A stretch of 64,000 nucleotides of DNA from Rhizobium sp. (lineage in GTDB: Bacteria; Pseudomonadota; Alphaproteobacteria; Rhizobiales; Rhizobiaceae): NCBI GenBank assembly GCA_019739215.1, contig JAHHDR010000023.1, positions 186,001-250,000 of the forward strand. The letters run 5' to 3'. The notes below the pieces were generated by a model, which had not been told where the DNA came from, searched no databases, and saw only the letters and a list, made by a program, of their open reading frames with translations. Below, one piece after another: positions 1-7,251 of this stretch (position 1 is its first letter; each line of letters begins with the position of its first letter). A program made the translations under genes and the position numbers.

Positions 1-14
1 TCTCACCCTTCTAG
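1..14 (+). CDS. 3' end of a preceding gene, probably flgH (partial)
   Basis: A TAG stop at 12-14 lies 13 bases before the fliL start, in a frame that would end in Ser-Pro-Phe. In rhizobial flagellar clusters flgH usually sits directly before fliL, so these bases are probably the tail of the L-ring lipoprotein gene. Only four codons are visible, so the identity rests on synteny alone. Confidence 0.3.
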
Positions 15-27
15 GCGGAAGACGACG

Positions 28-528
28 ATGCTCGACGAAACCCAAGGTGACGCACCCAAGAAGAAGTCCGGTCTGGTCATGACGATCGTGGCGATCGTTG
101 CCGTCACCGTCGTCGGGGGCGCTGGCGGCTGGCTCGTCGGCAACATGCTGTCGCCGCAACTCGAGCCGCCCAAGACGGAGGAGGCCGAAGACAAGCCAGC
201 GGCCGCCGACAAGGGCGAGCCATTGCCCAAGCTCGCGACCGAGGAAAACGGCGTGGTGCAGCTTGAGCCGATCACGACCAACCTGGCCTTCCCGACCGAA
301 CGCTGGGTGCGCCTCGAAGTCGCGCTGCTCTTCAAGGACAAGCCCGACGCGAAGCTTGCGGAGACGATCCATCAGGACATCGCCGTCTATCTCCGGACCG
401 TGTCCCTTCAGCAGATAGAAGGTCCGCGCGGGTTTCAGTACCTCAAGGAGGATCTCGAGGAGAGGGCCGATCTGATCTCCGAGGGCAGGGTGTCGAGGCT
501 CATGTTCAGGACCTTTGTGATCCAATGA
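28..528 (+). CDS. fliL: FliL, flagellar basal-body-associated protein
   Basis: A 166-residue inner-membrane protein. A lysine-rich cytoplasmic start is followed by one membrane helix (about residues 15-41), an acidic linker and a periplasmic FliL domain ending in Phe-Val-Ile-Gln. FliL surrounds the stator at the motor and supports torque and stator stability. The ATG at 28 follows a purine-rich ribosome-binding site (GGCGGAAG). The stop overlaps the fliP start by four bases (ATGA), which indicates translational coupling. The length is normal for the family and the identification is secure from architecture and position. Confidence 0.9.
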   Translation: MLDETQGDAPKKKSGLVMTIVAIVAVTVVGGAGGWLVGNMLSPQLEPPKTEEAEDKPAAADKGEPLPKLATEENGVVQLEPITTNLAFPTERWVRLEVALLFKDKPDAKLAETIHQDIAVYLRTVSLQQIEGPRGFQYLKEDLEERADLISEGRVSRLMFRTFVIQ

Positions 529-1283
529 TGCGCGCACTCGTCATCCCCGCACTGGCGGTTCTTGTCTTGCTGCTCCTGCCGGGCATGGCAGGCGAGACGA
601 TGGCGCAGACGACCACGCCCGACATCCTCAATACGCCGGTGACCGGCTCCGTCGCCAGTTGGATCATCCGCACTTTCGGTCTGCTGACGATCCTCTCGGT
701 CGCGCCGGGCATCCTCATCATGGTGACGAGCTTCCCGCGCTTCATCATCGCCTTCTCCATTCTCCGTTCCGGGATGGGACTGGCCACGACGCCATCCAAC
801 ATGATCCTGACGAGCCTTGCTCTGTTCATGACCTTCTTCGTCATGGCGCCAACGCTGGACCGTGCCTGGCGGGAAGGCGCACAACCTTTGCTGGCCGAAC
901 AGATCACCGAGACCGAGGCGCTGCAGCGCGTCGCAGTCCCCTTCCGCGAATTCATGGCGGCCAATACACGGGACAAGGATCTCGCGCTCTTCGCCGATAT
1001 CGCCGCCGAGCGCGGTCAGCCCACCACCACGGACGGCCAGATCGACCTCAGGGTGCTGGTGCCCGCCTTCATGATTTCGGAGATCCGCCGCGGCTTCGAG
1101 ATCGGGTTCCTGATCGTGCTTCCCTTCCTCGTCATCGACCTCGTGGTGGCCACGATCACCATGGCCATGGGCATGATGATGCTGCCGCCGACGTCGATTT
1201 CGCTGCCGTTCAAGATCCTGTTCTTCGTGCTCATTGACGGCTGGAACCTGCTGGTCGGAAGCCTCGTCAGGTCCTTCACCTGA
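525..1283 (+). CDS. fliP: FliP, flagellar type III export channel subunit
   Basis: A 252-residue multi-pass membrane protein. With FliQ and FliR, both encoded later in this cluster, it forms the export gate through which rod, hook and flagellin subunits leave the cytoplasm. The first ~28 residues look like a cleavable signal peptide ending near Met-Ala-Gln, as in other FliP proteins. Four hydrophobic segments follow, with the conserved stretch around SFPRFIIAFSILR. Translation starts inside the fliL stop (ATGATG at 525). Full length, with no sign of damage. Confidence 0.93.
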   Translation: MMRALVIPALAVLVLLLLPGMAGETMAQTTTPDILNTPVTGSVASWIIRTFGLLTILSVAPGILIMVTSFPRFIIAFSILRSGMGLATTPSNMILTSLALFMTFFVMAPTLDRAWREGAQPLLAEQITETEALQRVAVPFREFMAANTRDKDLALFADIAAERGQPTTTDGQIDLRVLVPAFMISEIRRGFEIGFLIVLPFLVIDLVVATITMAMGMMMLPPTSISLPFKILFFVLIDGWNLLVGSLVRSFT

Positions 1284-1374
1284 CTTGAATCAAGCGGTTG
1301 ATTTTCTTAAGGTTAATCGTTTTGGGACAGCGATTCATGCTTCGTTTCCCATATACCCACGCGTCCTGTCGAAT

Positions 1375-1381
1375 TAAGGGT
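1375..1381 (+). promoter_or_regulatory. TAAGGGT element upstream of the first flagellin
   Basis: The heptamer TAAGGGT lies 158 bases before the start of flagellin 1. The same heptamer occurs 135 and 142 bases before flagellins 2 and 3 and before the FliH-like/mot operon. It may be part of a promoter or a binding site for a flagellar regulator such as Rem. That role is inferred from recurrence alone. Confidence 0.35.
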
Positions 1382-1450
1382 ACGGCAAGTTTTGGGGCCA
1401 ATACTTTGCCTCAAGAGACGGACACGGCACGCTTGAAAAGTGGTCGTTAG

Positions 1451-1532
1451 GCATGAGGCCGAACCGTCATCACCGGTAAGGATTTTAATCCGGTATGTCC
1501 CTTCTTGTAACGCGTAATCAGGGACGTTCCCA
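1451..1532 (+). promoter_or_regulatory. Structured 5' leader of flagellin 1 (candidate FlbT-responsive element)
   Basis: This leader shares blocks with the leaders of the other three flagellins: GCATGA near the 5' end, ACCGGT, then CCGGTATGTCCCTT. ATGTCCCT (1495-1502) can pair with AGGGACGT (1520-1527), seven Watson-Crick pairs plus one G-U, burying the ribosome-binding site AGGGAC. A smaller stem (ACCGG 1472-1476 with CCGGT 1490-1494) lies just upstream. Caulobacter FlbT is known to act on a flagellin mRNA leader; a similar role here is inferred. Confidence 0.5.
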
Positions 1533-2495
1533 ATGACCTCTATCATGACCAACTCCTCCGCCATGTCGGCGCTCAACACGCTGCGCTCGATCAATGCGGA
1601 TATGGAGAAGACCCAGAGCAACATCTCCACCGGTTACCGCGTCGCTGACGCCGCCGACAACGCCGCCTACTGGTCGATCGCCACAACCATGCGTTCGGAC
1701 AACAAGGCTCTCTCGACCGTCCAGGACGCACTCGGCTTCGCTGCTGCCAAGACCGATACCGCCTATACGGGTCTCAACTCGGCCATCGACGTCGTCACCG
1801 AAATCAAGGCCAAGCTGGTTGCTGCCCGCGAACCGGGCGTCGACAAGACCAAGATCAACTCGGAACTGACCGAACTGAAGAACCAGCTTGTCTCGATCTC
1901 AGAGTCGGCCTCCTTCTCCGGTCAGAACTGGCTCTACAACGACGACACGACCGCCAATGGCGAAGTCGAGATGGTGGGCTCGTTCAACCGCGCCTCCGAC
2001 AACACCGTCTCGGTGGGCATCCTGACCTTCGACACCTCGACCTCGACCCTCGTCGACACCAATGACGCCTCGCTCGGCCTCCTGACCGGTGACATCACCG
2101 TGACCGTGCCGGCCGGCACCGGCACGACCTCGGCGACCTACTTCCTTGTTGACGCCGACTCCACGACCGCCGCTTCGGGTACGGAGATCTCACTGTCCGC
2201 GGCGACGACCGATGCCGATGTCGACGGCATGATTTCCGCGGTGGAATCGATGCTGAACTCGATGACGGACGCTGCTGCGACGCTCGGTGCTGCCAACAGC
2301 CGCATCGACATGCAGAACGAATTCGTCGCCGATCTGATGGATGTGATCGACAAGGGTGTGGGACGACTGGTGGATGCGGACATGAACGAGGAATCGACCA
2401 AACTCAAGGCACTGCAGACCCAGCAGCAGCTGGGTATCCAGGCGCTTGCGATCGCCAACTCCAATTCCGACAACGTGCTGTCGCTCTTCCGCTAA
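1533..2495 (+). CDS. Flagellin 1 (FlaA-type)
   Basis: A 320-residue filament subunit exported through the flagellar type III system. The N-terminal coiled-coil region (residues 1 to ~140, including ARE-PGVDK) and C-terminal region (ending near SDNVLSLFR) match the D0/D1 core of flagellins. The middle ~140 residues are Ser/Thr-rich and variable. It is the first of four tandem flagellin genes of the same length. The ATG at 1533 is seven bases after AGGGAC, and a strong terminator follows at 2526. It is probably the equivalent of rhizobial FlaA, but paralogue naming is unsafe without a tree. Confidence 0.93.
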   Translation: MTSIMTNSSAMSALNTLRSINADMEKTQSNISTGYRVADAADNAAYWSIATTMRSDNKALSTVQDALGFAAAKTDTAYTGLNSAIDVVTEIKAKLVAAREPGVDKTKINSELTELKNQLVSISESASFSGQNWLYNDDTTANGEVEMVGSFNRASDNTVSVGILTFDTSTSTLVDTNDASLGLLTGDITVTVPAGTGTTSATYFLVDADSTTAASGTEISLSAATTDADVDGMISAVESMLNSMTDAAATLGAANSRIDMQNEFVADLMDVIDKGVGRLVDADMNEESTKLKALQTQQQLGIQALAIANSNSDNVLSLFR

Positions 2496-2525
2496 ACCAA
2501 GAGACAGGCATAAGCAGTCTGCGAG

Positions 2526-2554
2526 GCCGCCCGGTTTTCCGGGCGGCTTTTTTT
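2526..2554 (+). terminator. Rho-independent terminator after flagellin 1
   Basis: A perfect 9-bp stem (GCCGCCCGG / CCGGGCGGC) with a TTTT loop is followed by seven T residues. It ends the flagellin 1 transcript, so each flagellin is probably its own transcription unit. Confidence 0.9.
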
Positions 2555-2621
2555 GCGCTTTAAGCGGCGGCCAATAACAAATCTGGTTAACCGGCAGGCG
2601 CGCTTCAGCCTTCATTAACGC

Positions 2622-2628
2622 TAAGGGT
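2622..2628 (+). promoter_or_regulatory. TAAGGGT element upstream of flagellin 2
   Basis: TAAGGGT is preceded by ATTAACGC, 135 bases before the start codon. The region after it (GAAATGTCGGGCTGACA) is also similar to that before flagellin 3, which suggests a shared promoter region. Confidence 0.35.
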
Positions 2629-2670
2629 ATATTACCTGTCGTCATCGAAATGTCGGGCTGACAATCCAGT

Positions 2671-2756
2671 TGGCAGCATGAAGCTCTCCGGCGTTACCGG
2701 TCGACTATCCCGGAATGTCCCTTCAAGTCTTAGCGTTCAAAAGGGGCGTAAAAAGT
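2671..2756 (+). promoter_or_regulatory. Structured 5' leader of flagellin 2 (candidate FlbT-responsive element)
   Basis: The leader carries GCATGAAGCT, GCGTTACCGGT and CCCGGAATGTCCCTT. ATGTCCCTT (2715-2723) can pair with AAGGGGCGT (2741-2749), nine pairs including two G-U, sequestering the AAGGGG ribosome-binding site. CCGG at 2697-2700 and 2710-2713 can form a small upstream stem. The arrangement matches the other flagellin leaders. Confidence 0.5.
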
Positions 2757-3719
2757 ATGACTAGTATTATGACGAACACATCCGCAATGGCTGCATTGAG
2801 CACGCTTCGCTCGATCAACGCGGAAATGGAAGACACCCAGAACCGCGTATCTTCTGGCTACAAGGTCGAATCGGCTAAGGACAATGCAGCTTACTGGTCG
2901 ATCGCAACCACGATGCGCTCGGACAACAAGGCGCTGGCCACTGTTCAGGACGCACTGGCCTTCGGTGCCGCCAAGACCGACACCGCCTATACCGGTCTGA
3001 ACTCCGCCATCGACGTCGTGACCGAAATCAAGGCCAAGCTGGTTGCCGCCCGCGAGCCCGGCGTCGACAAGCTCAAGATCAACTCGGAACTGACCGAACT
3101 CAAGAACCAGCTGGTTTCGATCGCGGAATCCGCATCGTTCTCGGGCCAGAACTGGCTCTACAACGACGATTCCACGGCGAACGGCGAAGTCGAGATGGTC
3201 GGTTCGTTCAACCGCGCTTCCGACAACACTGTCTCGGTCGGCATCCTGACCTTCGACACCTCGACCTCCACTCTCGTCGACACCAACAACGCCGCCGCCG
3301 GCACGCTGACCGGTGACATCTCCGTGACCGTGGCAGCCGGCACCGGCACGACTTCCGCCACCTACTTCCTGGTCGATGCCGGTTCGTCGACCGCCGCTTC
3401 GGGCACCGAAATCGCCCTGTCGGCCGCCACGACATCCACGGATATCGACGGCATGATCTCGGCCGTCGAATCGATGTTGAACTCGATGACCGACTCTGCC
3501 GCGGTCGTCGGCTCCACCAACATGCGCATCGAGTTGCAGGAGTCGTTCGTCGCCGACCTCATGGACGTGATCGACAGAGGCGTCGGTCGCCTCGTGGATG
3601 CGGACATGAACGAGGAGTCGACCAAGCTCAAGGCGCTGCAGACGCAGCAGCAGCTCGGCATTCAGGCGCTCTCGATCGCCAACTCGAATGCCGAAAACAT
3701 CATCCAGCTCTTCCGCTAA
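2757..3719 (+). CDS. Flagellin 2
   Basis: A 320-residue flagellin, closest to flagellin 3 in this window. The open frame runs back to 2715, but the start is placed at 2757 (MTSIMTN) because it gives the same 320-residue product as its neighbours and is preceded by AAGGGGCG. The extra upstream codons fall in the conserved untranslated leader. The conserved N- and C-terminal coiled-coil regions and a Ser/Thr-rich central domain are present. It is expected to co-assemble with its paralogues; complex filaments of several flagellins are known in rhizobia. Confidence 0.93.
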   Translation: MTSIMTNTSAMAALSTLRSINAEMEDTQNRVSSGYKVESAKDNAAYWSIATTMRSDNKALATVQDALAFGAAKTDTAYTGLNSAIDVVTEIKAKLVAAREPGVDKLKINSELTELKNQLVSIAESASFSGQNWLYNDDSTANGEVEMVGSFNRASDNTVSVGILTFDTSTSTLVDTNNAAAGTLTGDISVTVAAGTGTTSATYFLVDAGSSTAASGTEIALSAATTSTDIDGMISAVESMLNSMTDSAAVVGSTNMRIELQESFVADLMDVIDRGVGRLVDADMNEESTKLKALQTQQQLGIQALSIANSNAENIIQLFR

Positions 3720-3743
3720 TACCGGATCTGGATCGCGTGATGA

Positions 3744-3773
3744 GGTCGCCCGGGTCAACCGGGCGGCCTTTTT
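3744..3773 (+). terminator. Rho-independent terminator after flagellin 2
   Basis: A 10-bp stem (GGTCGCCCGG / CCGGGCGGCC, one G-T mismatch at DNA level that pairs as G-U in RNA) with loop GTCAA and five T residues. Confidence 0.85.
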
Positions 3774-3853
3774 CGTTTTTCCGCCGTAAACCGGTCAATT
3801 TTTGAATAAGATTTATGGTTAATGAACCCCGACCCTTCAGGTTTTTTTAACCA

Positions 3854-3860
3854 TAAGGGT
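3854..3860 (+). promoter_or_regulatory. TAAGGGT element upstream of flagellin 3
   Basis: TAAGGGT is preceded by TTTTAACCA, 142 bases before the start codon. It is followed by GAAACGTCGGGCTAACA, nearly the same as the region before flagellin 2. Confidence 0.35.
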
Positions 3861-3910
3861 GTTTATCTACTGCTCATAGAAACGTCGGGCTAACACCTTT
3901 ACCTGGGTTA

Positions 3911-3995
3911 GCTGGCATGAAGCTGTCCGTCGTTACCGGTTAATACATCCCGGAATGTCCCTTCCAATATCCCGTTCAACAAGGGGCAGTACGAA
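3911..3995 (+). promoter_or_regulatory. Structured 5' leader of flagellin 3 (candidate FlbT-responsive element)
   Basis: GGCATGAAGCTGTCC, CGTTACCGGT and CCCGGAATGTCCCTT are shared with flagellin 2. TGTCCCTT (3956-3963) can pair with AAGGGGCA (3981-3988), eight pairs including one G-U, covering the ribosome-binding site. The outer pair is T-A here but T-G in flagellin 2, a compatible change. Confidence 0.5.
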
Positions 3996-4958
3996 ATGAC
4001 GAGTATCATTACCAACACAGCCGCAATGGCAGCTCTCGCGACACTCCGCTCGATCAACGCGGAAATGGAGACGACGCAGTCCCGCGTATCGTCCGGCTAC
4101 AAGGTCGAATCGGCTTCGGACAACGCTGCATACTGGTCGATCGCGACCACCATGCGCTCCGACAACAAGGCGCTGGCCACCGTTCAGGACGCACTGGCAT
4201 TCGGTGCCGCCAAGACCGACACCGCCTACACCGGTCTGAACTCCGCCATTGACGTCGTCAGCGAAATCAAGGCCAAGCTCGTCGCTGCCCGCGAGCCCGG
4301 CGTCGACAAGCTCAAGATCAACTCGGAACTGACCGAACTCAAGAACCAGCTGGTTTCGATCGCCGAGTCTGCTTCGTTCTCCGGCCAGAACTGGCTCTAC
4401 AACGACGATTCCACGGCGAACGGCGAAGTCGAGATGGTCGGTTCGTTCAACCGCGCCTCGGACAACACCGTCTCGGTCGGTATCCTGACCTTCGACACCG
4501 CAAACTCGACACTCGTCGACACCAACAATGCGGCCGCCGGCCTTCTGACGGGTGACATCTCCGTAACCGTCCCGGTCGGCACTGGCACGACCTCGGCAAC
4601 CTACTTCCTGGTGAATGCCGGTTCTGCAACGGCTGCTTCCGGTACCGAGATCGTCCTCTCGGCGGCAACGACCGACACCGACGTCGACGGCATGATCTCG
4701 GCAGTCGAATCGATGCTGAACCAGATGACCGATGCAGCTGCTGTCGTCGGCTCCACCAACATGCGCATCGAACTGCAGGAATCCTTTGTGGCCGACCTCA
4801 TGGACGTGATCGACAAGGGCGTTGGTCGCCTCGTCGATGCCGACATGAACGAAGAGTCGACCCGGCTCAAGGCGCTGCAGACGCAGCAGCAGCTCGGTAT
4901 CCAGGCGCTCTCGATCGCCAACTCGAACTCCGAGAACGTCCTCCAGCTCTTCCGTTAA
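3996..4958 (+). CDS. Flagellin 3
   Basis: A 320-residue flagellin starting MTSIITN and ending SENVLQLFR. It has the same layout as its neighbours: conserved D0/D1 helices at both ends and a variable Ser/Thr/Ala-rich centre. It shares two long identical DNA runs with flagellin 2 (77 and 74 bases), which suggests recent duplication or gene conversion. The start is preceded by AAGGGGCAG. A long palindromic terminator follows at 4984. Confidence 0.93.
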   Translation: MTSIITNTAAMAALATLRSINAEMETTQSRVSSGYKVESASDNAAYWSIATTMRSDNKALATVQDALAFGAAKTDTAYTGLNSAIDVVSEIKAKLVAAREPGVDKLKINSELTELKNQLVSIAESASFSGQNWLYNDDSTANGEVEMVGSFNRASDNTVSVGILTFDTANSTLVDTNNAAAGLLTGDISVTVPVGTGTTSATYFLVNAGSATAASGTEIVLSAATTDTDVDGMISAVESMLNQMTDAAAVVGSTNMRIELQESFVADLMDVIDKGVGRLVDADMNEESTRLKALQTQQQLGIQALSIANSNSENVLQLFR

Positions 4959-4983
4959 TCGGCAGCAGCAATCAACCAACATA

Positions 4984-5013
4984 GCGCGCCGGCTGCACCA
5001 GCAGCCGGCGCGC
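4984..5013 (+). terminator. Palindromic terminator after flagellin 3
   Basis: A perfect 13-bp stem (GCGCGCCGGCTGC and its complement) with an ACCA loop, followed by TTCGCGTTT. The stem is very strong but the T tract is poor. Confidence 0.7.
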
Positions 5014-5297
5014 TTCGCGTTTGAGCGGCACGCACTGGGCCAGGGTGCCTATCCCGGCACGCAGGTCAGCCCCCCACAAGCTTCGGCATTCAGACTGAAC
5101 CTGCAAACAGTTGTGTCTGCGGGCGGGTGTTCATGAGGACTCCCGGCGCCTTCATAGGCGCTGATCGTTCAGGAGTTGTTCACACAGCTTAATAAAATCC
5201 TTTTCGAGCGTCCCGTTGTTAACTGTTGGTTAACCATGATTGTTTAGACCGTATTAACGAATGGCAGATCGTCCGCCCAGGGCAAGGTAGCGGACAC

Positions 5298-5371
5298 AGC
5301 ATGAAGCGAACCTGCCGTTGCCGGTGCCCCGACTCCGGAATGGCCACGAAACTCCCGATGGGGCAAGTAGC
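5298..5371 (+). promoter_or_regulatory. Structured 5' leader of flagellin 4 (divergent version)
   Basis: The leader keeps AGCATGAAGC, CGTTGCCGGT and TCCGGAATG but has lost TGTCCCTT. Instead TGCCCC (5325-5330) pairs perfectly with GGGGCA (5360-5365), which overlaps the ribosome-binding site. Pairing is thus kept with a different sequence. Its 5' arm lies in the loop of the CCGG/CCGG stem (5321-5324 with 5335-5338), so the two stems compete or form a pseudoknot. Confidence 0.45.
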
Positions 5372-6334
5372 ATGACCAGCATGATGACCAACGCGGCAGC
5401 CATGGCCGCACTTCAAACATTGCGCGACATCAACAGCAAGATGGAGACGACGCAGCAGCGCATCTCCTCCGGCTATCGAGTCGAAACCGCCTCGGACAAC
5501 GCTGCCTACTGGTCGATCGCAACGACGATGCGCTCGGACAACAAGGCACTCTCCACCGTGCAGGACGCACTCGGACTCGGCGCCGCCAAGACCGACACGG
5601 CCTATACCGGCCTTGAAGCCGCCATCGACGTCATTGCGGAAGTGAAGGCCAAGCTGGTCGCGGCCCGCGAGCCGGGTGTCGACAAGAACAAGATCAATGA
5701 AGAATTGCGCGAACTGAAGAACCAGCTCAGTTCGATCGCGGAATCGGCATCGTTCTCGGGCGAGAACTGGCTCTTCAACGATACGCCCTATCCACCGACG
5801 ACGGTGGAGATGGTCGGCTCCTTCAACCGCGCCTCTGATGGCACGGTCGCCGTCGAGACGCTGGAATTCGACACCACCACCTCGACCCTGATTGACATCA
5901 ACGACGCCACGCAGGGCATTTTGACGCGCGAGACAGTGGTCACCGTACCTGCGGGCACGGGAACGACCTCCGCCACCTACTATCTTCTTGACGTGGGTTC
6001 GACCACCGGGGCGACCGGAACGGAAATCACCCTGTCCATGACGACCTCGGACGAGGATGTCGAGGGGATGATATCCGCCGTCGACGCGATGCTTCAGACG
6101 CTCACCAATTCGGCATCGACGCTTGGCTCGATCAACATGCGCATCGACATGCAGGACGACTTCGTGGCCACGCTGCGAGACGTGATCGACAAGGGCATCG
6201 GACGGCTTGTGGATGCCGACATGAATGAGGAGTCGACCCGGCTCAAGGCGCTGCAGACGCAGCAGCAGCTCGGCATCCAGGCGCTTTCGATCGCCAATTC
6301 GAACGCAGAGAACATCCTGCAGCTCTTCCAGTAA
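5372..6334 (+). CDS. Flagellin 4 (most divergent copy)
   Basis: A 320-residue flagellin starting MTSMMTNAAAM and ending AENILQLFQ. The frame is open back to 5318, but 5372 restores the common length and lies eight bases after GGGG. It is the most divergent of the four: one central loop reads DTPYPPTTVEMV where the others have DDSTANGEVEMV. It may be the minor filament subunit, but expression cannot be read from sequence. It is followed by a GGGGCC/GGCCCC hairpin at 6342-6357 with no T tract. Confidence 0.92.
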   Translation: MTSMMTNAAAMAALQTLRDINSKMETTQQRISSGYRVETASDNAAYWSIATTMRSDNKALSTVQDALGLGAAKTDTAYTGLEAAIDVIAEVKAKLVAAREPGVDKNKINEELRELKNQLSSIAESASFSGENWLFNDTPYPPTTVEMVGSFNRASDGTVAVETLEFDTTTSTLIDINDATQGILTRETVVTVPAGTGTTSATYYLLDVGSTTGATGTEITLSMTTSDEDVEGMISAVDAMLQTLTNSASTLGSINMRIDMQDDFVATLRDVIDKGIGRLVDADMNEESTRLKALQTQQQLGIQALSIANSNAENILQLFQ

Positions 6335-6367
6335 TGCCGGTGGGGCCTCACGGCCCCGCTGATCCAA

Positions 6368-6374
6368 TAAGGGT
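6368..6374 (+). promoter_or_regulatory. TAAGGGT element upstream of the FliH-like/mot operon
   Basis: This is the same TAAGGGT heptamer found before flagellins 1-3, here 230 bases before the proposed start of the next gene. It suggests that the mot operon is controlled together with the flagellins. Confidence 0.3.
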
Positions 6375-6483
6375 AGGGCGCATCACGATTCACTGATGGC
6401 GCCGGGGAGGGATGACGACGCGCCGGCGCGCTCGGATCCCGCAGGTTCCGCCGCGCCAACGGTCATCGGTGCGGATCGGGAAG

Positions 6484-6517
6484 ATTGGGCCGCGTTATTG
6501 CCCTGGCGCGGCCCAAT
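6484..6517 (+). repeat. Perfect 11-bp inverted repeat between flagellin 4 and the mot operon
   Basis: ATTGGGCCGCG (6484-6494) pairs perfectly with 6507-6517 across a 12-base loop. The downstream sequence is GCATTTCATC rather than a T run, so it may be a weak terminator or a structured leader of the next gene. Its presence argues against starting the next gene as far upstream as 6412. Confidence 0.6.
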
Positions 6518-6597
6518 GCATTTCATCTTCGCACAAGATTGAACTTCTAGCGTCTCGGACAGAAATGCCGCGATCAGGCGGCAGACATCATAGAGAG

Positions 6598-7251
6598 ATG
6601 GCGGCGGCGATGAATGCCATGCTGACGAAGTATCTAAAGGATTTCAGCGTCCCTGAAACCACCGCGCTGGTCGAGACCAATATCCTGTCGAGTCTGGCCG
6701 ATACGCCGCTCGACATGAGTTTCCCTGAGCCGGAGCCCGAGATCGACCTCGAGGCCGAGCGCAAGCAGGCCTACGACGAAGGCTACGACAGGGCACGGTT
6801 GGAACTGGAGGAAAACTTTGCCGGTCAGCTTGCCGCCATTGCCGAAGAACACGCCCAGGAAGCCCGCGCACGCGAGGAGCGTCATGACTCCGAGATCATG
6901 CGCGTCATTCACGCGCGCTTTTTTGACATGACCGTCGCGATTTCCCAGTCCGTCGCGGACCAGACGCTTCAGGCCTTGCTGCCCGTCATCGATGCCGATG
7001 TCGCGCGCCGGTCGGTAAACGCGCTGGCCGATGCTGTCCGCAAGGCGATGACGGAAGAAAAGGCCGCCGACGTGCTGGTGCGCGGCCCGACACGACTCTA
7101 CGACATGCTCAAGCCCAAGTTCGACGAACGCGGCATTGCCTGTCGCCATGTCGAGGCCGAGACCGTCGACATCCTGGTCGAGATCAATGAGACAGTGCTG
7201 ACCACCCGCCTGTCGGTCTGGGCGCAATCACTGGCCGAGGTAATGGAATGA
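6598..7251 (+). CDS. FliH-like protein (candidate regulator of the flagellar ATPase)
   Basis: A 217-residue soluble protein, unnamed in most rhizobial clusters as far as I know. An acidic N-terminus is followed by the pattern [15 protein letters not shown] and a charged coiled coil (about residues 60-105). A C-terminal globular part has an L-x-V-x-G-P stretch and ends [24 protein letters not shown] strands. This resembles FliH/YscL peripheral-stalk proteins, which hold the FliI ATPase. The frame extends to 6412, but the start at 6598 (or 6610) is preferred because upstream codons cross a strong hairpin. It overlaps motB by four bases. The FliH assignment is inference. Confidence 0.6.
   Translation: MAAAMNAMLTKYLKDFSVPETTALVETNILSSLADTPLDMSFPEPEPEIDLEAERKQAYDEGYDRARLELEENFAGQLAAIAEEHAQEARAREERHDSEIMRVIHARFFDMTVAISQSVADQTLQALLPVIDADVARRSVNALADAVRKAMTEEKAADVLVRGPTRLYDMLKPKFDERGIACRHVEAETVDILVEINETVLTTRLSVWAQSLAEVME

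Larger units (their letters stand above)
4959..5371. other. Intergenic region between flagellins 3 and 4
   Basis: This 413-base stretch contains the flagellin 3 terminator (4984-5013) and the flagellin 4 leader (from about 5298). In between is an AT-rich promoter-like part around 5185-5260 with TTAATAAAA and TTAACCATG. The TAAGGGT heptamer seen before the other flagellins is not present. I see no gene in it. Confidence 0.6.

Noticed and set aside
1533..6334. The four flagellin copies as a phase-variation cassette
   Set aside because: All four are full length with their own leader, and three have strong terminators; no invertase or inverted flanking repeats are present.
2730..6367. Long - strand open frames opposite flagellins 2, 3 and 4 (up to 382 codons)
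   Set aside because: They are antisense shadows of the flagellin genes: GC-rich third positions keep the opposite frame open, the translations repeat in parallel with the paralogues, and no ribosome-binding sites are present.
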